A stretch of DNA of 62,101 bases from an uncultured Eubacterium sp. (GCA_910589045.1 CAJUSH010000013.1:1-62101); one strand, 5' to 3'; shown: positions 32,148 through 41,218, counted from the first letter of the stretch. The notes: generated from the sequence alone by a model not told the origin. Numbers and translations: made by a program.

Positions 32148-33008
32148 ATGGCAGACGAAAAGGAAATCAGAAAAACAAAGGCGGAGCAGATTCAGGAGAA
32201 GGCTGCGAAGAAGGCGGAAAAGGTTGCGGCAAAGGAGGCCAAGCGCAGGGAAAAGCTCATCAAAAAGGGCTACAACCCGGATGATCCGGATTTTGAGGAC
32301 GACGGGGGCATCGGCGGGAAGATCGCGGTCTTTTTGGCTACCATTGTCATCATTGCCATCTGGCTGGGTATTCTCGTGCTGATCATCAAGTGGGATGTGG
32401 GCGGCTTCGGCTCTACGGTTATGCATCCGATCTTAAAAGATGTTCCGTACCTGAACAAGATTCTGCCGGAGGTGGAGACACCCATCGAGGAGCAGGATTA
32501 CCCCTATCAGAACCTGGGTGAGGCGACAGCCTACGTCAAGCAGCTGGAGAAAGAGCTTTCCGATGCACAGAAAAAGCTTGGGGACAAGAACGAGCGCATC
32601 AAGGAGCTGAAGGCGAAGCTGGAGAAGCTCTCGGCTTATGAGGCGAATGAGGCGGCTTTTGAGGAATTGAAGCAAAAGTTTGATGAAGAGGTTGTTTTTT
32701 CGGATAGTGCACCCGATATAAATAATTACAAGGAGTTTTATGAGTCCATCGACCCGGTCAATGCGGAGATCATTTACCGGCAGGTATTGGAGCAGCAGAA
32801 GAAGGACGAAAAGCTCGATGAATATATCGCAACCTATTCAAATATGAAGGCAAAGAACGCGGCAGCGATCTTTGACACGATGATGGCTGATGAATCAAAG
32901 CTCGTCGCAGATATTCTGGAGGCGCTGGATGCAAAGACGCGGGCTGAGATCATGGCGGCGATGAATGCACAGAACGCCGCGAAAATTACCGCTATCTTGG
33001 AGCCGTAG
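32148..33008 (+). CDS. MotE/YlxF-like flagellar membrane protein
   Basis: A 286-residue protein: Lys/Glu-rich cytoplasmic N-terminus (1-55), one membrane helix (about 66-90, FLATIVIIAIWLGILVLIIK), a coiled coil (about 125-165), and a C-terminal MgtE-N-like helical domain (KNAAAIFDTMMADESKLVADIL). This is the layout of B. subtilis YlxF and of MotE, a chaperone that stabilises the stator partner MotC. ATG 32148 is chosen because AAAGGTGGTG lies just upstream. Its place between fliJ and fliK is that of ylxF. Confidence 0.8.
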   Translation: MADEKEIRKTKAEQIQEKAAKKAEKVAAKEAKRREKLIKKGYNPDDPDFEDDGGIGGKIAVFLATIVIIAIWLGILVLIIKWDVGGFGSTVMHPILKDVPYLNKILPEVETPIEEQDYPYQNLGEATAYVKQLEKELSDAQKKLGDKNERIKELKAKLEKLSAYEANEAAFEELKQKFDEEVVFSDSAPDINNYKEFYESIDPVNAEIIYRQVLEQQKKDEKLDEYIATYSNMKAKNAAAIFDTMMADESKLVADILEALDAKTRAEIMAAMNAQNAAKITAILEP

Positions 33009-33190
33009 GCGGGCGGTTCATTTTGTGAACGGTACCGCGCAGTCCGGACAGGGATATTTCCCCGGGAAGTCCGGACTGTCCGGGGCATATTCCCATCACA
33101 GCCGTATGATAGATGCGCGGCGTGGATTGGGATTGTTCCGGAAGGCTTTGGATATAAAATAAAAGGAACATTTAAGAAAGGAGGAAAATG

Positions 33191-34750
33191 ATGACACAGG
33201 TGGAAAAACTGATCGCCGGTATGGCCGCTCCAGCAGCGGAGGGTTCGTCATTTCAGAAGCTTGATCAGTCAAATCTGGTGATGGAGCAGTTTGAAAGCAT
33301 TATGAATCAAAGCTCCGGAAATCTTCCGGGAAAGAATTTAAGCTTTGGGAAGCAAAACAGCGACACGACAGACCGTATCTTTTCTCTGGGCGGCACCACA
33401 AGCGTGCAGAAGGATTATGCAAAATTCAGCCAGGGTACACGCACGATCACCGAGGCAAAGCAGGAGACTGTAAATGCATCCGATTTCGGACAGAAGGTGT
33501 CCGAGCTTGTACAGAAGGTTGAGGAAGCGGTCCGGGAGACGATGCAGGTATCGGACGAGGAATTTGCGCAGGTGATGGAATCCCTCGGATTTTCGCCGAT
33601 GGATCTGTTAAATCCGCAGAATCTGATTCAGGTTGTGCAGGAGTTTCTCGGAAACAGTGATGTGAGTGCGCTGCTTGTGGATGCGAATTTTCAGATGGCG
33701 CTCCAGCAAGTCAACGGATTGATTCAGAGCTTTAAGCAGGAAAATGGACTGGATGCAGGTGCATTTGGGGATCTTCTGTCACAGCTGTCAGCTCAGATCG
33801 ATGAGATGGAGGAAGTCGTAAAGGAGATTTTGCAGACCGGTGAAGCATCACCTGAGCAGATGGAAGAGCAGTTTGAACAGTTTTTGGAGGAGGCCTTCGG
33901 AATAGATGCATCCGGGGAGGAGACTGCAGAGACTCCGAAAACAGCAGAGGAGAACGTTTCCACAGTTCAGACAGCTACTGCGGCGGCAGAGGGGGAGCAG
34001 CCCGTGATAACGAAGGAGAGTCCGGAGGATACGGCGGCAGTTCCGGCTGTAGGTAAAGCGGCAGAAAATACACAGACGGGAGACGATGGTGCAGAGCGTA
34101 TGTTTTCCGGTACAAACAGCGGCAGGCAGGAGAAAATGTTCACAGCCCAGACGCAGGATCAGACCGGAGACGTTACGAATCAGGCACCGATGTTCCGGGA
34201 GGCAGAGATGCCTTTGAATGTACAGACCATGCCCCAGACAGAGAGCATGCAGGCGGCATTTAGTTATCTGGAGGTAGAACAGCTCATGAACCAGATGGAG
34301 GGTCTTGCGCGGACATTTGCATCCGCGGAGGGGACGACACTGGAAATGCAGTTAAACCCTGAGAGTCTCGGCAGGCTGTTTCTCACCGTGACCGAAAAGC
34401 AGGGGGCAGTGACTGCACAGATTGCCGCATCCAACGAGCATGTAAAGGAAGCACTGCAGACGCAGATGGTGGAGCTGCGCGCTACGCTGCAGGCACAGGG
34501 CCTGAAGGTGGAGGCCGTTGAGGTGACGGTTGCAACCCACGAGTTTGAGCAGAACTTAGACGGAAATACGTCCGCAAACGGACAAATGCAGCAGGAGCAG
34601 GCCGGGCGCCAGGGTGCAGGTGCACAGGGCGGACGCCGGAATCTGAATCTGAACAGCCTTGACGAGCTTAGCGGGCTTATGAGCGAGGAGGAGGCACTTG
34701 TCGCACAGATGATGCGTGACAACGGCGGAACCGTTGATTATATCGCATAA
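33191..34750 (+). CDS. fliK: Flagellar hook-length control protein FliK
   Basis: A 519-residue secreted ruler. Low-complexity Gln/Glu/Thr-rich N-terminal two thirds, then a conserved C-terminal switch domain (about 385-450: LEMQLNPESLGRLFLTVTEK, VKEALQTQMVELRATLQAQG, VEAVEVTV). It measures hook length and switches export specificity through FlhB. Two ATGs in tandem (33188, 33191) follow AAGGAGG; 33191 has the better 6-bp spacing. Confidence 0.9.
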   Translation: MTQVEKLIAGMAAPAAEGSSFQKLDQSNLVMEQFESIMNQSSGNLPGKNLSFGKQNSDTTDRIFSLGGTTSVQKDYAKFSQGTRTITEAKQETVNASDFGQKVSELVQKVEEAVRETMQVSDEEFAQVMESLGFSPMDLLNPQNLIQVVQEFLGNSDVSALLVDANFQMALQQVNGLIQSFKQENGLDAGAFGDLLSQLSAQIDEMEEVVKEILQTGEASPEQMEEQFEQFLEEAFGIDASGEETAETPKTAEENVSTVQTATAAAEGEQPVITKESPEDTAAVPAVGKAAENTQTGDDGAERMFSGTNSGRQEKMFTAQTQDQTGDVTNQAPMFREAEMPLNVQTMPQTESMQAAFSYLEVEQLMNQMEGLARTFASAEGTTLEMQLNPESLGRLFLTVTEKQGAVTAQIAASNEHVKEALQTQMVELRATLQAQGLKVEAVEVTVATHEFEQNLDGNTSANGQMQQEQAGRQGAGAQGGRRNLNLNSLDELSGLMSEEEALVAQMMRDNGGTVDYIA

Positions 34751-34790
34751 ATTGTAATACCAAAATTTAAGAAAGAAAGGAGAATTGCCT

Positions 34791-35603
34791 ATGTTATGGC
34801 AGAAAGTGGAAAATGGTAAGCTGATCGACACATCGGCACAGGGCACGTCGGCATCGACACAAAAGCAGCCGGGAAAGCTGGATAAGGAGGATTTCCTAAA
34901 TCTGCTCGTTGCACAGATGAAGTACCAGGATCCTTTAGAGCCGCAGTCGAACACCGAGTATGTTTCACAGCTCGCAACCTTTACACAGGTAGAGGCTACC
35001 GAGAACATGGCGCATACGGCGGAGAGCCTGCAGGCGAACGCGCTTGTAGGAAAGACCGTTATCATGCGTCCCACAAACCCTGTGACCGGTGAGGCCAGCT
35101 ATGTGACGGGTGTGGTTGACTACGTGATGAAGGAGGGCAGCAAAATTTACCTTTCCGTTGGCGGTGCGCTTTACAACCTCGATGATCTCTACACCGTAGC
35201 AGATTCCGAGTATATGGAGGCAACGCTTATCGCCGATGATTTCGAAAAGACGATTGCAGAGATTCCCGATGCGGATCACGTTTCTCTCAACGATGAGCAG
35301 ACATTTAAGATGATCCGTGAGCAGTTTGATAAGCTGACTGATTACCAGAAGGAGTTCATCCAGAACAACTGTAAGGAAGCGCTTGACAAGTTCCTGGCAG
35401 CGGAAACCGTGCTGAACGTGATGATCAAGCTCCGCGATGAGCTTGAGGGCGGAGACGACGGCACCACCGGAGATGACGGAGACGGAGACACGAACGTTGA
35501 CGGAGACACGAACGTCGGCGGAGACACGAACGTTGACGGAGACGGTGACGGCGGTGGTACGGACAGCGGAGACGGCACGGATGCGACAACGCCTGCCGAA
35601 TAA
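34791..35603 (+). CDS. flgD: Flagellar hook capping protein FlgD with atypical C-terminus
   Basis: A 270-residue hook scaffold. N-terminal signature LDKEDFLNLLVAQMKYQDPL and TEYVSQLATFTQVEATENM is certain. After the beta segment (about 90-140) it carries a helical module (AEIPDADHVSLNDEQ, DKLTDYQKEFIQNN, LDKFLAAETVLN) like those repeated in Firmicute surface proteins. A Gly/Asp tail follows with three exact-length 18-bp DNA repeats (35484-35537, encoding GDTNVD/GDTNVG/GDTNVD). Typical FlgD lacks both. ATG 34791 follows AAAGGAG with 7-bp spacing. Confidence 0.9.
   Translation: MLWQKVENGKLIDTSAQGTSASTQKQPGKLDKEDFLNLLVAQMKYQDPLEPQSNTEYVSQLATFTQVEATENMAHTAESLQANALVGKTVIMRPTNPVTGEASYVTGVVDYVMKEGSKIYLSVGGALYNLDDLYTVADSEYMEATLIADDFEKTIAEIPDADHVSLNDEQTFKMIREQFDKLTDYQKEFIQNNCKEALDKFLAAETVLNVMIKLRDELEGGDDGTTGDDGDGDTNVDGDTNVGGDTNVDGDGDGGGTDSGDGTDATTPAE
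35484..35537 (+). repeat. Three tandem 18-bp repeats in flgD
   Basis: Units GGAGACACGAACGTTGAC at 35484-35501 and 35520-35537, with a near-identical unit between them (35502-35519). They encode Gly-Asp-Thr-Asn-Val-Asp/Gly. Such repeats can change copy number by slippage. Confidence 0.85.
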
Positions 35604-35630
35604 CTGCCTTACACAGACAGGAGTGGGATT

Positions 35631-36029
35631 ATGAATCAAATGGATTCGATTCGTAACGGGTTTCATTCGATCGAACAGGTGGCGGACACCTTTTTAAAAA
35701 AGAATGTCAGAGAATCAGGGGAGAGCACGGAAGTCTCCTTTGACGAAGTGCTGCGGGCAAAGCAGGATGCGTTTCATCCGCTGCGCTTTTCCAAGCACGC
35801 CGCAAACCGGTTGAACGATCGGAATATCAATCTGTCCGAGGATCAGAGCAAACGGCTCGCGGACGGCGTATCAAAAGCCAGTGAAAAAGGAATCAATGAA
35901 TCACTGGTGCTTGTGGACTCACTGGCATTTATCGTGAACGTGCCGAATAAGACGGTGGTGACCGCGATGGATCAGGCAGACACGGGCGACAACATATTTA
36001 CCAATATTGACGGCGCGGTGATCGTTTAA
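35631..36029 (+). CDS. Flagellar operon protein, TIGR02530-like
   Basis: A 132-residue protein of the small family found between flgD and flgE in Firmicutes (recognised as TIGR02530). The middle FSKHAANRLNDRNINLSEDQSKRL and the C-terminal SLVLVDSLAFIVNVPNKTVVTAMD, ending NIFTNIDGAVIV, are characteristic. No membrane segment. Function is unknown; position suggests a role in hook assembly or export. ATG 35631 follows ACAGGAG. Confidence 0.85.
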   Translation: MNQMDSIRNGFHSIEQVADTFLKKNVRESGESTEVSFDEVLRAKQDAFHPLRFSKHAANRLNDRNINLSEDQSKRLADGVSKASEKGINESLVLVDSLAFIVNVPNKTVVTAMDQADTGDNIFTNIDGAVIV

Positions 36030-36121
36030 TCGCCGGACCTTTTGCAGGAAGCGATTGTCTCTGACTGACAGAGGAGACAAGGTGCCGCGCCAAAGAGAAT
36101 GAAAATGGAGGTCATTTCATT

Positions 36122-38443
36122 ATGATGAGATCACTTTACTCTGCTGTGTCAGGACTTAAGACACATCAGACAAAAATGGACGTTATCGGTAATAATATCT
36201 CAAACGTAAATACCGTAGCGTTCAAAGCTTCCAGTGTAACCTTTAGTTCTATTATGTACCAGACGCTTTCCGGTGCATCCGGGGCAAATGCCGATATGGG
36301 CACCGGCGGTGTCAACGCAAAGCAGATCGGTCTCGGTGTTACGACCGGCTCCACCTCGATCAATATTACGGGTGCGGGCGCATCCGAGACGACCGGACTG
36401 CCCTTCGACTTGAAGATCACTGACAAGAGCACGAACAGCTTTTTCATCGTGAACAACGGTGCGGAGAACGTGTTTACAAAGGCAGGCTCCTTCTATGTGG
36501 ACGGTGCCGGAAACCTCTGTATGAAGTCCACCGGATATACGGTTATGGGCTGGGGGGTTGATGCGGCGACCCAGACGATCCGCAAGGACACCGTATCCAC
36601 CCTGAAGATCATGTCTCCGGAAAACCAGACGTCGGAGCCGGAGGCGACGACACAGGCGCGCTGTACCGGTATTGTTGACAACAAAAATACACAGGTGACG
36701 TCCGCTACCGGTACGGTCATGAACCTGACGATCTATGACAATCTGGGCTATCCCTACACCGCGCGCTTCTCGATTCAGGCGCAGGATGTCAAGGGCGGCA
36801 AATATGCAGTGAACCTGACGGATATCATCGATGAGAAGGGTACGTCAATTTTGACGTCCAATGTTTCTCTTTCATCCCTGTTCGGGCCTACGGCCGGAAA
36901 CGGACAGGGAACCTGTACCGATGTGACGGAGAACTATAAGTTTGCGACCGGAAAGAGCAAGACGGATATCCAGCGCGCGATCCAGACAAATGCCGTGAAT
37001 AAGGCAACGGCTGCAGGGAACAATGCCGATCCCACCTACACCTATTACTTTGATGCCGCGGATGTCAACGCGCAGCTCGGGCTGACCGGAGAACGGGCAC
37101 TGCCGGACGGTTATCGCATCAAATTTTCAACGACTACTCTTGTGTACGATGATGTATTGGCGGTGCTCACCGGCAAAGGCGCTGGTTTAAATCCGGCGAT
37201 GACGGACGCAGATATATACGTGGAGGATGCTTCCGGTACGATTGTGGCAAAGGGAACGCCAACTCCGGTGGATGCAGGCTCGCAGGAAACCGATGCGGCC
37301 GGGGTTCAATATCGCCAGTCAGGCGTGAAATGGTTGTTTGAAAGCGGAAAAATGGGTACGAACGGTTTTGAGAAAGATCCGGTAAACAACTGCCCTTACA
37401 AAGACCTGATGCAGACACAGACACTGGAGGATTATACATCACTTGGTACGGTTGTCACAAGTGATGACGGTATCACCGGGTATCGGTTTAATGTAGACGA
37501 CATCCGGTCTGCGTTAAACCTGACGGATCCGCCTTATACAGCGGGCGGCGTACTTTATTACTGGCCGACGCTTGTAGACGGTCAGACAATTGATATGACG
37601 GATGCAACGGGCAAGGTTATCAATTTTACAAGTATGGTGGCCTTAGAGGATGGAACGAAACTGGAGGTTCCGAGAAAGTTTGCCGGTCCAGAGGAACTGC
37701 TTCGGGATTACTCTTATACGACGATCGTCGGTCAGGATCTGGCAAGCGCTACAAAAGAGACCGGACAGATCTTTACCGAGGAGATTCCCAGCGATATGGA
37801 GATCCGTTACAATATTTTCGGCGGTAACTTTACGATCAATACGCCCTCAACGGATGGCTTTACCCTGCAGTTTGATACGGTCGAGGGTACGCTTTCAAGC
37901 ATCGGCGGCGGTAATAATCTTTCACAGACCCTGAACATGTCCGTGCTGACTGCGGCAGGCTATGACGCCTTCCAGGATGTGACGATTGATTTCTCTACAT
38001 TGCTGAATAGCAACAACGGCGGTACAAACACTGCGGCCATGAGCGGCGGTGATGCGAGTGCAGCAGGAAAAGGAAAGAAGCTGGGTACGATGACCGGACT
38101 TTCCGTTGACCAGTCCGGAAAGATTTTTGCATCCTACAGCAACGGCAATACGGTTCTGCTCGGACAGATTGCAGTTGCGCAGTTTGCGAACGCATCCGGT
38201 CTGGAAGCAACCGGCGATAACTGCTACCGTACAACACTCAACTCCGGTGAGTTCGACGGTATCGGTGTCGAGATCGACGCAGACGGAAGCTCCATCACAT
38301 CCGGTGAGCTTGAGATGTCAAACGTTGATCTGTCAGGTGAGTTTACGTCCATGATTACCACACAGCGTGGCTTCCAGGCAAATTCCCGCGTCATTACGAC
38401 GTCGGATTCCATGCTGGAGGAGCTGATCAATCTGAAGCGTTAA
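36122..38443 (+). CDS. flgE: Flagellar hook protein FlgE, enlarged
   Basis: A 773-residue hook subunit, against about 264 in B. subtilis and 403 in Salmonella. N-terminal SLYSAVSGLKTHQTKMDVIGNNISNVNT (given here in part: IGNNISNVNTVAFK) and C-terminal EFTSMITTQRGFQANSRVITTSD define the D0/D1 core. About 400 residues between are an exposed insertion (roughly 190-600), Thr/Asp/Gly-rich. It forms the flexible joint between rod and filament. ATG 36122 has GGAGG 10 bp upstream. Followed by a 341-bp regulatory gap. Confidence 0.93.
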   Translation: MMRSLYSAVSGLKTHQTKMDVIGNNISNVNTVAFKASSVTFSSIMYQTLSGASGANADMGTGGVNAKQIGLGVTTGSTSINITGAGASETTGLPFDLKITDKSTNSFFIVNNGAENVFTKAGSFYVDGAGNLCMKSTGYTVMGWGVDAATQTIRKDTVSTLKIMSPENQTSEPEATTQARCTGIVDNKNTQVTSATGTVMNLTIYDNLGYPYTARFSIQAQDVKGGKYAVNLTDIIDEKGTSILTSNVSLSSLFGPTAGNGQGTCTDVTENYKFATGKSKTDIQRAIQTNAVNKATAAGNNADPTYTYYFDAADVNAQLGLTGERALPDGYRIKFSTTTLVYDDVLAVLTGKGAGLNPAMTDADIYVEDASGTIVAKGTPTPVDAGSQETDAAGVQYRQSGVKWLFESGKMGTNGFEKDPVNNCPYKDLMQTQTLEDYTSLGTVVTSDDGITGYRFNVDDIRSALNLTDPPYTAGGVLYYWPTLVDGQTIDMTDATGKVINFTSMVALEDGTKLEVPRKFAGPEELLRDYSYTTIVGQDLASATKETGQIFTEEIPSDMEIRYNIFGGNFTINTPSTDGFTLQFDTVEGTLSSIGGGNNLSQTLNMSVLTAAGYDAFQDVTIDFSTLLNSNNGGTNTAAMSGGDASAAGKGKKLGTMTGLSVDQSGKIFASYSNGNTVLLGQIAVAQFANASGLEATGDNCYRTTLNSGEFDGIGVEIDADGSSITSGELEMSNVDLSGEFTSMITTQRGFQANSRVITTSDSMLEELINLKR

Positions 38444-38502
38444 CCGCTGATTGATCGCCCGGGGCGTTTTCGGCGGCGGCCTGTTTTAATAAAAATCAAT
38501 AA

Positions 38503-38537
38503 ATCTTGGGGAATGGGTTTACATCCTTCCCCAAGAT
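38503..38537. promoter_or_regulatory. 11-bp perfect inverted repeat in the flgE-motA gap
   Basis: ATCTTGGGGAA (38503-38513) pairs with TTCCCCAAGAT (38527-38537), 13-nt loop. It overlaps the -35 and spacer of the promoter at 38518-38547 and may be an operator or a hairpin ending read-through mRNA. The first part of the gap (38444-38502) holds no gene. Confidence 0.55.
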
Positions 38538-38547
38538 GTGGTATAAT
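38518..38547 (+). promoter_or_regulatory. Promoter P1 in the flgE-motA gap
   Basis: TTTACA (38518-38523), 18-bp spacer, TATAAT (38542-38547); shifting the -35 by one base gives a 17-bp spacer. Its -10 box lies at the start of the 5' arm of the terminator at 38545-38592. Confidence 0.5.
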
Positions 38548-38592
38548 CGGTATGATTAAGAGGTTTTTCGACTTAGTCATTACCGATTTTTT
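38545..38592 (+). terminator. Terminator between flgE and motA
   Basis: AATCGGTATGATTAAG (38545-38560) pairs with CTTAGTCATTACCGATT (38572-38588), one bulged base and one G-T, followed by six T. It would reduce read-through from the early operon into motA. Confidence 0.7.
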
Positions 38593-38613
38593 CCATGTTG
38601 ATATCAGCATATA

Positions 38614-38642
38614 TTGATTTCACGGAAGGCATGCGTTATACT
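38614..38642 (+). promoter_or_regulatory. Promoter P2 for motA and downstream genes
   Basis: TTGATT (38614-38619), 17-bp spacer, TATACT (38637-38642), a good sigma-A promoter placed after the terminator. It leaves a leader of about 135 nt before motA, which has no recognisable riboswitch and no gene. Confidence 0.6.
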
Positions 38643-38784
38643 TTCCGCTGTCAAAAATTAAAAGTGGACAAATAATGACAGATCAAGTACACTGGATGTT
38701 AGAGATATCATACGGCAGTTTTACATAGGTAGGGGTAAGTTAAGGAAAACAAACAAAAAGAAGATTAGGGTAGGTGAGAGGATT

Positions 38785-39588
38785 TTGGATTTAGCGTCTT
38801 TGATTGGTCTGATTCTGGGCCTTGTAATGGTTATTTTCGGTATCGTCACGGGTGACGGCGGATTTACCCTGTTGCCGAACTTTGTCGATGTACCGTCGGT
38901 TATTATCACGATCGGCGGTTCGGTCGCAGGTGTTATCGCGGCGCATAAGCTCTCGTTTCTGGGAACCGGATTCAAGGGAATCACGCTTTGTATGAAGGAG
39001 CCGGGTTATAATCCCGCGGAGATGATTACGAACATTATCAATCTCTCGAATGTGGCGAGAAAAGAAGGATTGCTCGCACTTGAGGAGGCGGGCTCGGATA
39101 TTGAGGATGCGTTCCTGAAAAAGGGCATCATGCTTGTTGTAGACGGAACGGATCCGGAGCTGGTCCGGGGCATTCTGGAAACGGATCTTTCCTGTACGGA
39201 GGAGCGTCATAAGAGTGTTGCGGCGTTCTGGGAGAAATGGGCGGAGTTAGGTCCTGCATGGGGAATGATCGGTACGTTGATCGGACTGGTAAACATGCTG
39301 AAGAATCTGGAGGACGCGTCCACGATCGGACCGAACATGGCGGTTGCGCTCCTTACAACGCTCTACGGTTCGCTGATCGCGAACTGGCTCTGTAATCCGA
39401 CGGCGACAAAGCTGAAACTGAACAACGCCAACGAAATGACGATCAAGCAGATTGTTGTGGAGGGACTGCTTTCCATTCAGGCGGGTGAGAATCCTCATGT
39501 AATCGAAGAAAAGTTGAAGACGTTCATTACGCCGGCGGAGCGCGAGAGTCTCGGTGCTGCATCGGCCGGGGCAGGAGGTGAGGAGTAG
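38785..39588 (+). CDS. motA: Flagellar stator protein MotA
   Basis: A 267-residue membrane protein with four helices, of the proton/sodium-channel stator MotA family. Conserved GDGGFTLLPNFVDVPSVIIT, cytoplasmic EGLLALEEAGSDIEDAFLKKG and the pore-lining WGMIGTLIGLVNMLKNL are visible. The start is TTG 38785 (DLASLIGLILGLVMVIFGI matches family starts) with GAGAGG close upstream. Stop TAG overlaps the GTG of motB. In B. subtilis motAB are elsewhere; here they are inserted after flgE. Confidence 0.95.
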   Translation: MDLASLIGLILGLVMVIFGIVTGDGGFTLLPNFVDVPSVIITIGGSVAGVIAAHKLSFLGTGFKGITLCMKEPGYNPAEMITNIINLSNVARKEGLLALEEAGSDIEDAFLKKGIMLVVDGTDPELVRGILETDLSCTEERHKSVAAFWEKWAELGPAWGMIGTLIGLVNMLKNLEDASTIGPNMAVALLTTLYGSLIANWLCNPTATKLKLNNANEMTIKQIVVEGLLSIQAGENPHVIEEKLKTFITPAERESLGAASAGAGGEE

Positions 39589-40544
39589 TGGCAAGACAAA
39601 AGAAACAGGAAGACGCACCTGCCGGGTCCCCCGCGTGGATGGCGACTTTCTCGGATTTGATGAATTTGCTGCTGTGCTTTTTTGTGCTCCTGTTCTCGAT
39701 GTCCACGGTGGACGCGGAGAAGTTCCAGGTTGTAATAGCATCCTTGCAGTCACATTTCAGCGTGCTGCAGGGCGGCGCCTCGTCGATCGGCGACGGGGAG
39801 ATGGTCAGTGCCGGCATCAACCAGCTGCCGTATTATGATGACTTTTATAATCCGGATGCGAATACATCCGGGGAGGGTGAGAATGAGCAGGACGGTCAGA
39901 GCAGCCGGGAGGATGACAGTGTGATCGAACGTCACGATCCGGAAGAACCAAATGATGAGGAGCCCGGAAAGGCTGATAACGGGAATGAAAACAATGAAAC
40001 GAACGATAATGAAGAGAAAGAGAACCGGCCGCTGACTGAGGAGGAGCTGCAGGAGCAGTATGAGCAGAAGGCTCTTGCGGAATCCGAGGAGATGGCAGAG
40101 GACGTCGAGGAGATGACAAAGCGCCACGGAATACAGGATCAGGTGGAGGTGCAGTTCAATGCACAGTATGTGATGATCACGTTAAGCGGTGCGGTGCTTT
40201 TTGATTCCGGTCAGGAGACGATCCGTGAGGATGCTCTTCCGCTGGTTGAAAAGGTCGGAAAGATTTTGAATCATTATACGGAAAATATCATTGAGGTGGA
40301 AGGCCACACGGATAACGTGCCGATCAGCAACAGCCGTTTCGAGAATAACAATGTGCTCTCGATGTACCGCGCGCTTTCCGTTGCGGACTATCTCAGGGAG
40401 AACACGCGTGTAAATGCTTCGCATATCAAGTCCTCCGGCCGGGGCGATTACGTGCCGATTGCGGATAATACGACACCGGAGGGGCGTGCACTGAACCGAA
40501 GGGTTGTAATCAAGATTTACAATTCCTATAACTCCAGGGACTGA
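39588..40544 (+). CDS. motB: Flagellar stator protein MotB
   Basis: A 318-residue protein with one membrane helix (about 19-40) carrying the ion-binding Asp23 in FSDLMNLLLCFFVLLF. The C-terminal OmpA-like peptidoglycan-binding domain includes VEGHTDNVPI and LSVADYL...SSGRGDYVPI. Between them lies a long acidic linker rich in Glu, Asp and Asn (residues about 85-155), longer than usual. Starts GTG 39588 overlapping motA. Confidence 0.95.
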   Translation: MARQKKQEDAPAGSPAWMATFSDLMNLLLCFFVLLFSMSTVDAEKFQVVIASLQSHFSVLQGGASSIGDGEMVSAGINQLPYYDDFYNPDANTSGEGENEQDGQSSREDDSVIERHDPEEPNDEEPGKADNGNENNETNDNEEKENRPLTEEELQEQYEQKALAESEEMAEDVEEMTKRHGIQDQVEVQFNAQYVMITLSGAVLFDSGQETIREDALPLVEKVGKILNHYTENIIEVEGHTDNVPISNSRFENNNVLSMYRALSVADYLRENTRVNASHIKSSGRGDYVPIADNTTPEGRALNRRVVIKIYNSYNSRD

Positions 40545-40622
40545 TGCTCCCGGGGACGGATGGTTTTTTAAAAGGAATTAAAATGAAGTAAAATTCAAGA
40601 TGTAAGAAAGGATTCAAAGACC

Positions 40623-41144
40623 ATGAAGAAAAATTTGATGTCAGTTCTCATTCTGGCACTGCTTGTTGTAAATCTGGTGCTGACGGCGATCACGATGATC
40701 AGCCTTGCTCCTGCCGCGAAGCAGAGCAACACCTTAATTTCGGAGATTTGTACCGCACTTGATCTGGAGCTGGCAAGCGGCAGAAATGCAAATGCTTCCA
40801 ACATTCCGATTGATCAGCTGAAAAACTATTCCCTTGCCGATTCCCTGACAGTCAACCTGACGGACAGCGAGGATGGCTCGGAGCATTACGCAGTCGTTAC
40901 CTTTGGTATCTCCATGGATATGAGCCATGATGATTACAAGAAGATCGGTGAGGAGGGTATCCTCACGGGCGAGTACGACACGAATATTAAGCAGATTGTC
41001 AACCATGTGGTGACGAAGTATACTTACGAACAGTTCAAAAACCATCCGGAGGATGCGGAGAAGGAGATTCTGGCAGAGCTTCAGGGCTTCTTTGACACGA
41101 GCATGATCGTTGATATGGGCTTCTCAAGCAATACCTGTGAATAA
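40623..41144 (+). CDS. fliL: Flagellar basal body-associated protein FliL
   Basis: A 173-residue single-pass membrane protein (helix at about 5-27, MSVLILALLVVNLVLTAITM) with a periplasmic FliL domain (NYSLADSLTVNLTDSEDGSEH; ILAELQGFFDTSMIVDMGFS). It surrounds and supports the stator. ATG 40623 follows AAAGGA. Lies between motB and fliM; flbD, often found before fliL, is absent. Confidence 0.85.
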   Translation: MKKNLMSVLILALLVVNLVLTAITMISLAPAAKQSNTLISEICTALDLELASGRNANASNIPIDQLKNYSLADSLTVNLTDSEDGSEHYAVVTFGISMDMSHDDYKKIGEEGILTGEYDTNIKQIVNHVVTKYTYEQFKNHPEDAEKEILAELQGFFDTSMIVDMGFSSNTCE

Positions 41145-41218
41145 TGGGATGACGGGACGAATACGAAGCATGGAGCAAATTGGGAAATAAATTTAGAGAC
41201 AAAGGGTGGTGAGGATGA

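Noticed and set aside
38552..38617. 21-codon frame beginning MIKRFFD, considered as an FlbD remnant
   Set aside because: Lacks the FlbD core and any ribosome site; the bases belong to the terminator.
38444..38784. c-di-GMP riboswitch in the flgE-motA gap
   Set aside because: No conserved GEMM core; the gap is explained by an inverted repeat, a terminator and two promoters.
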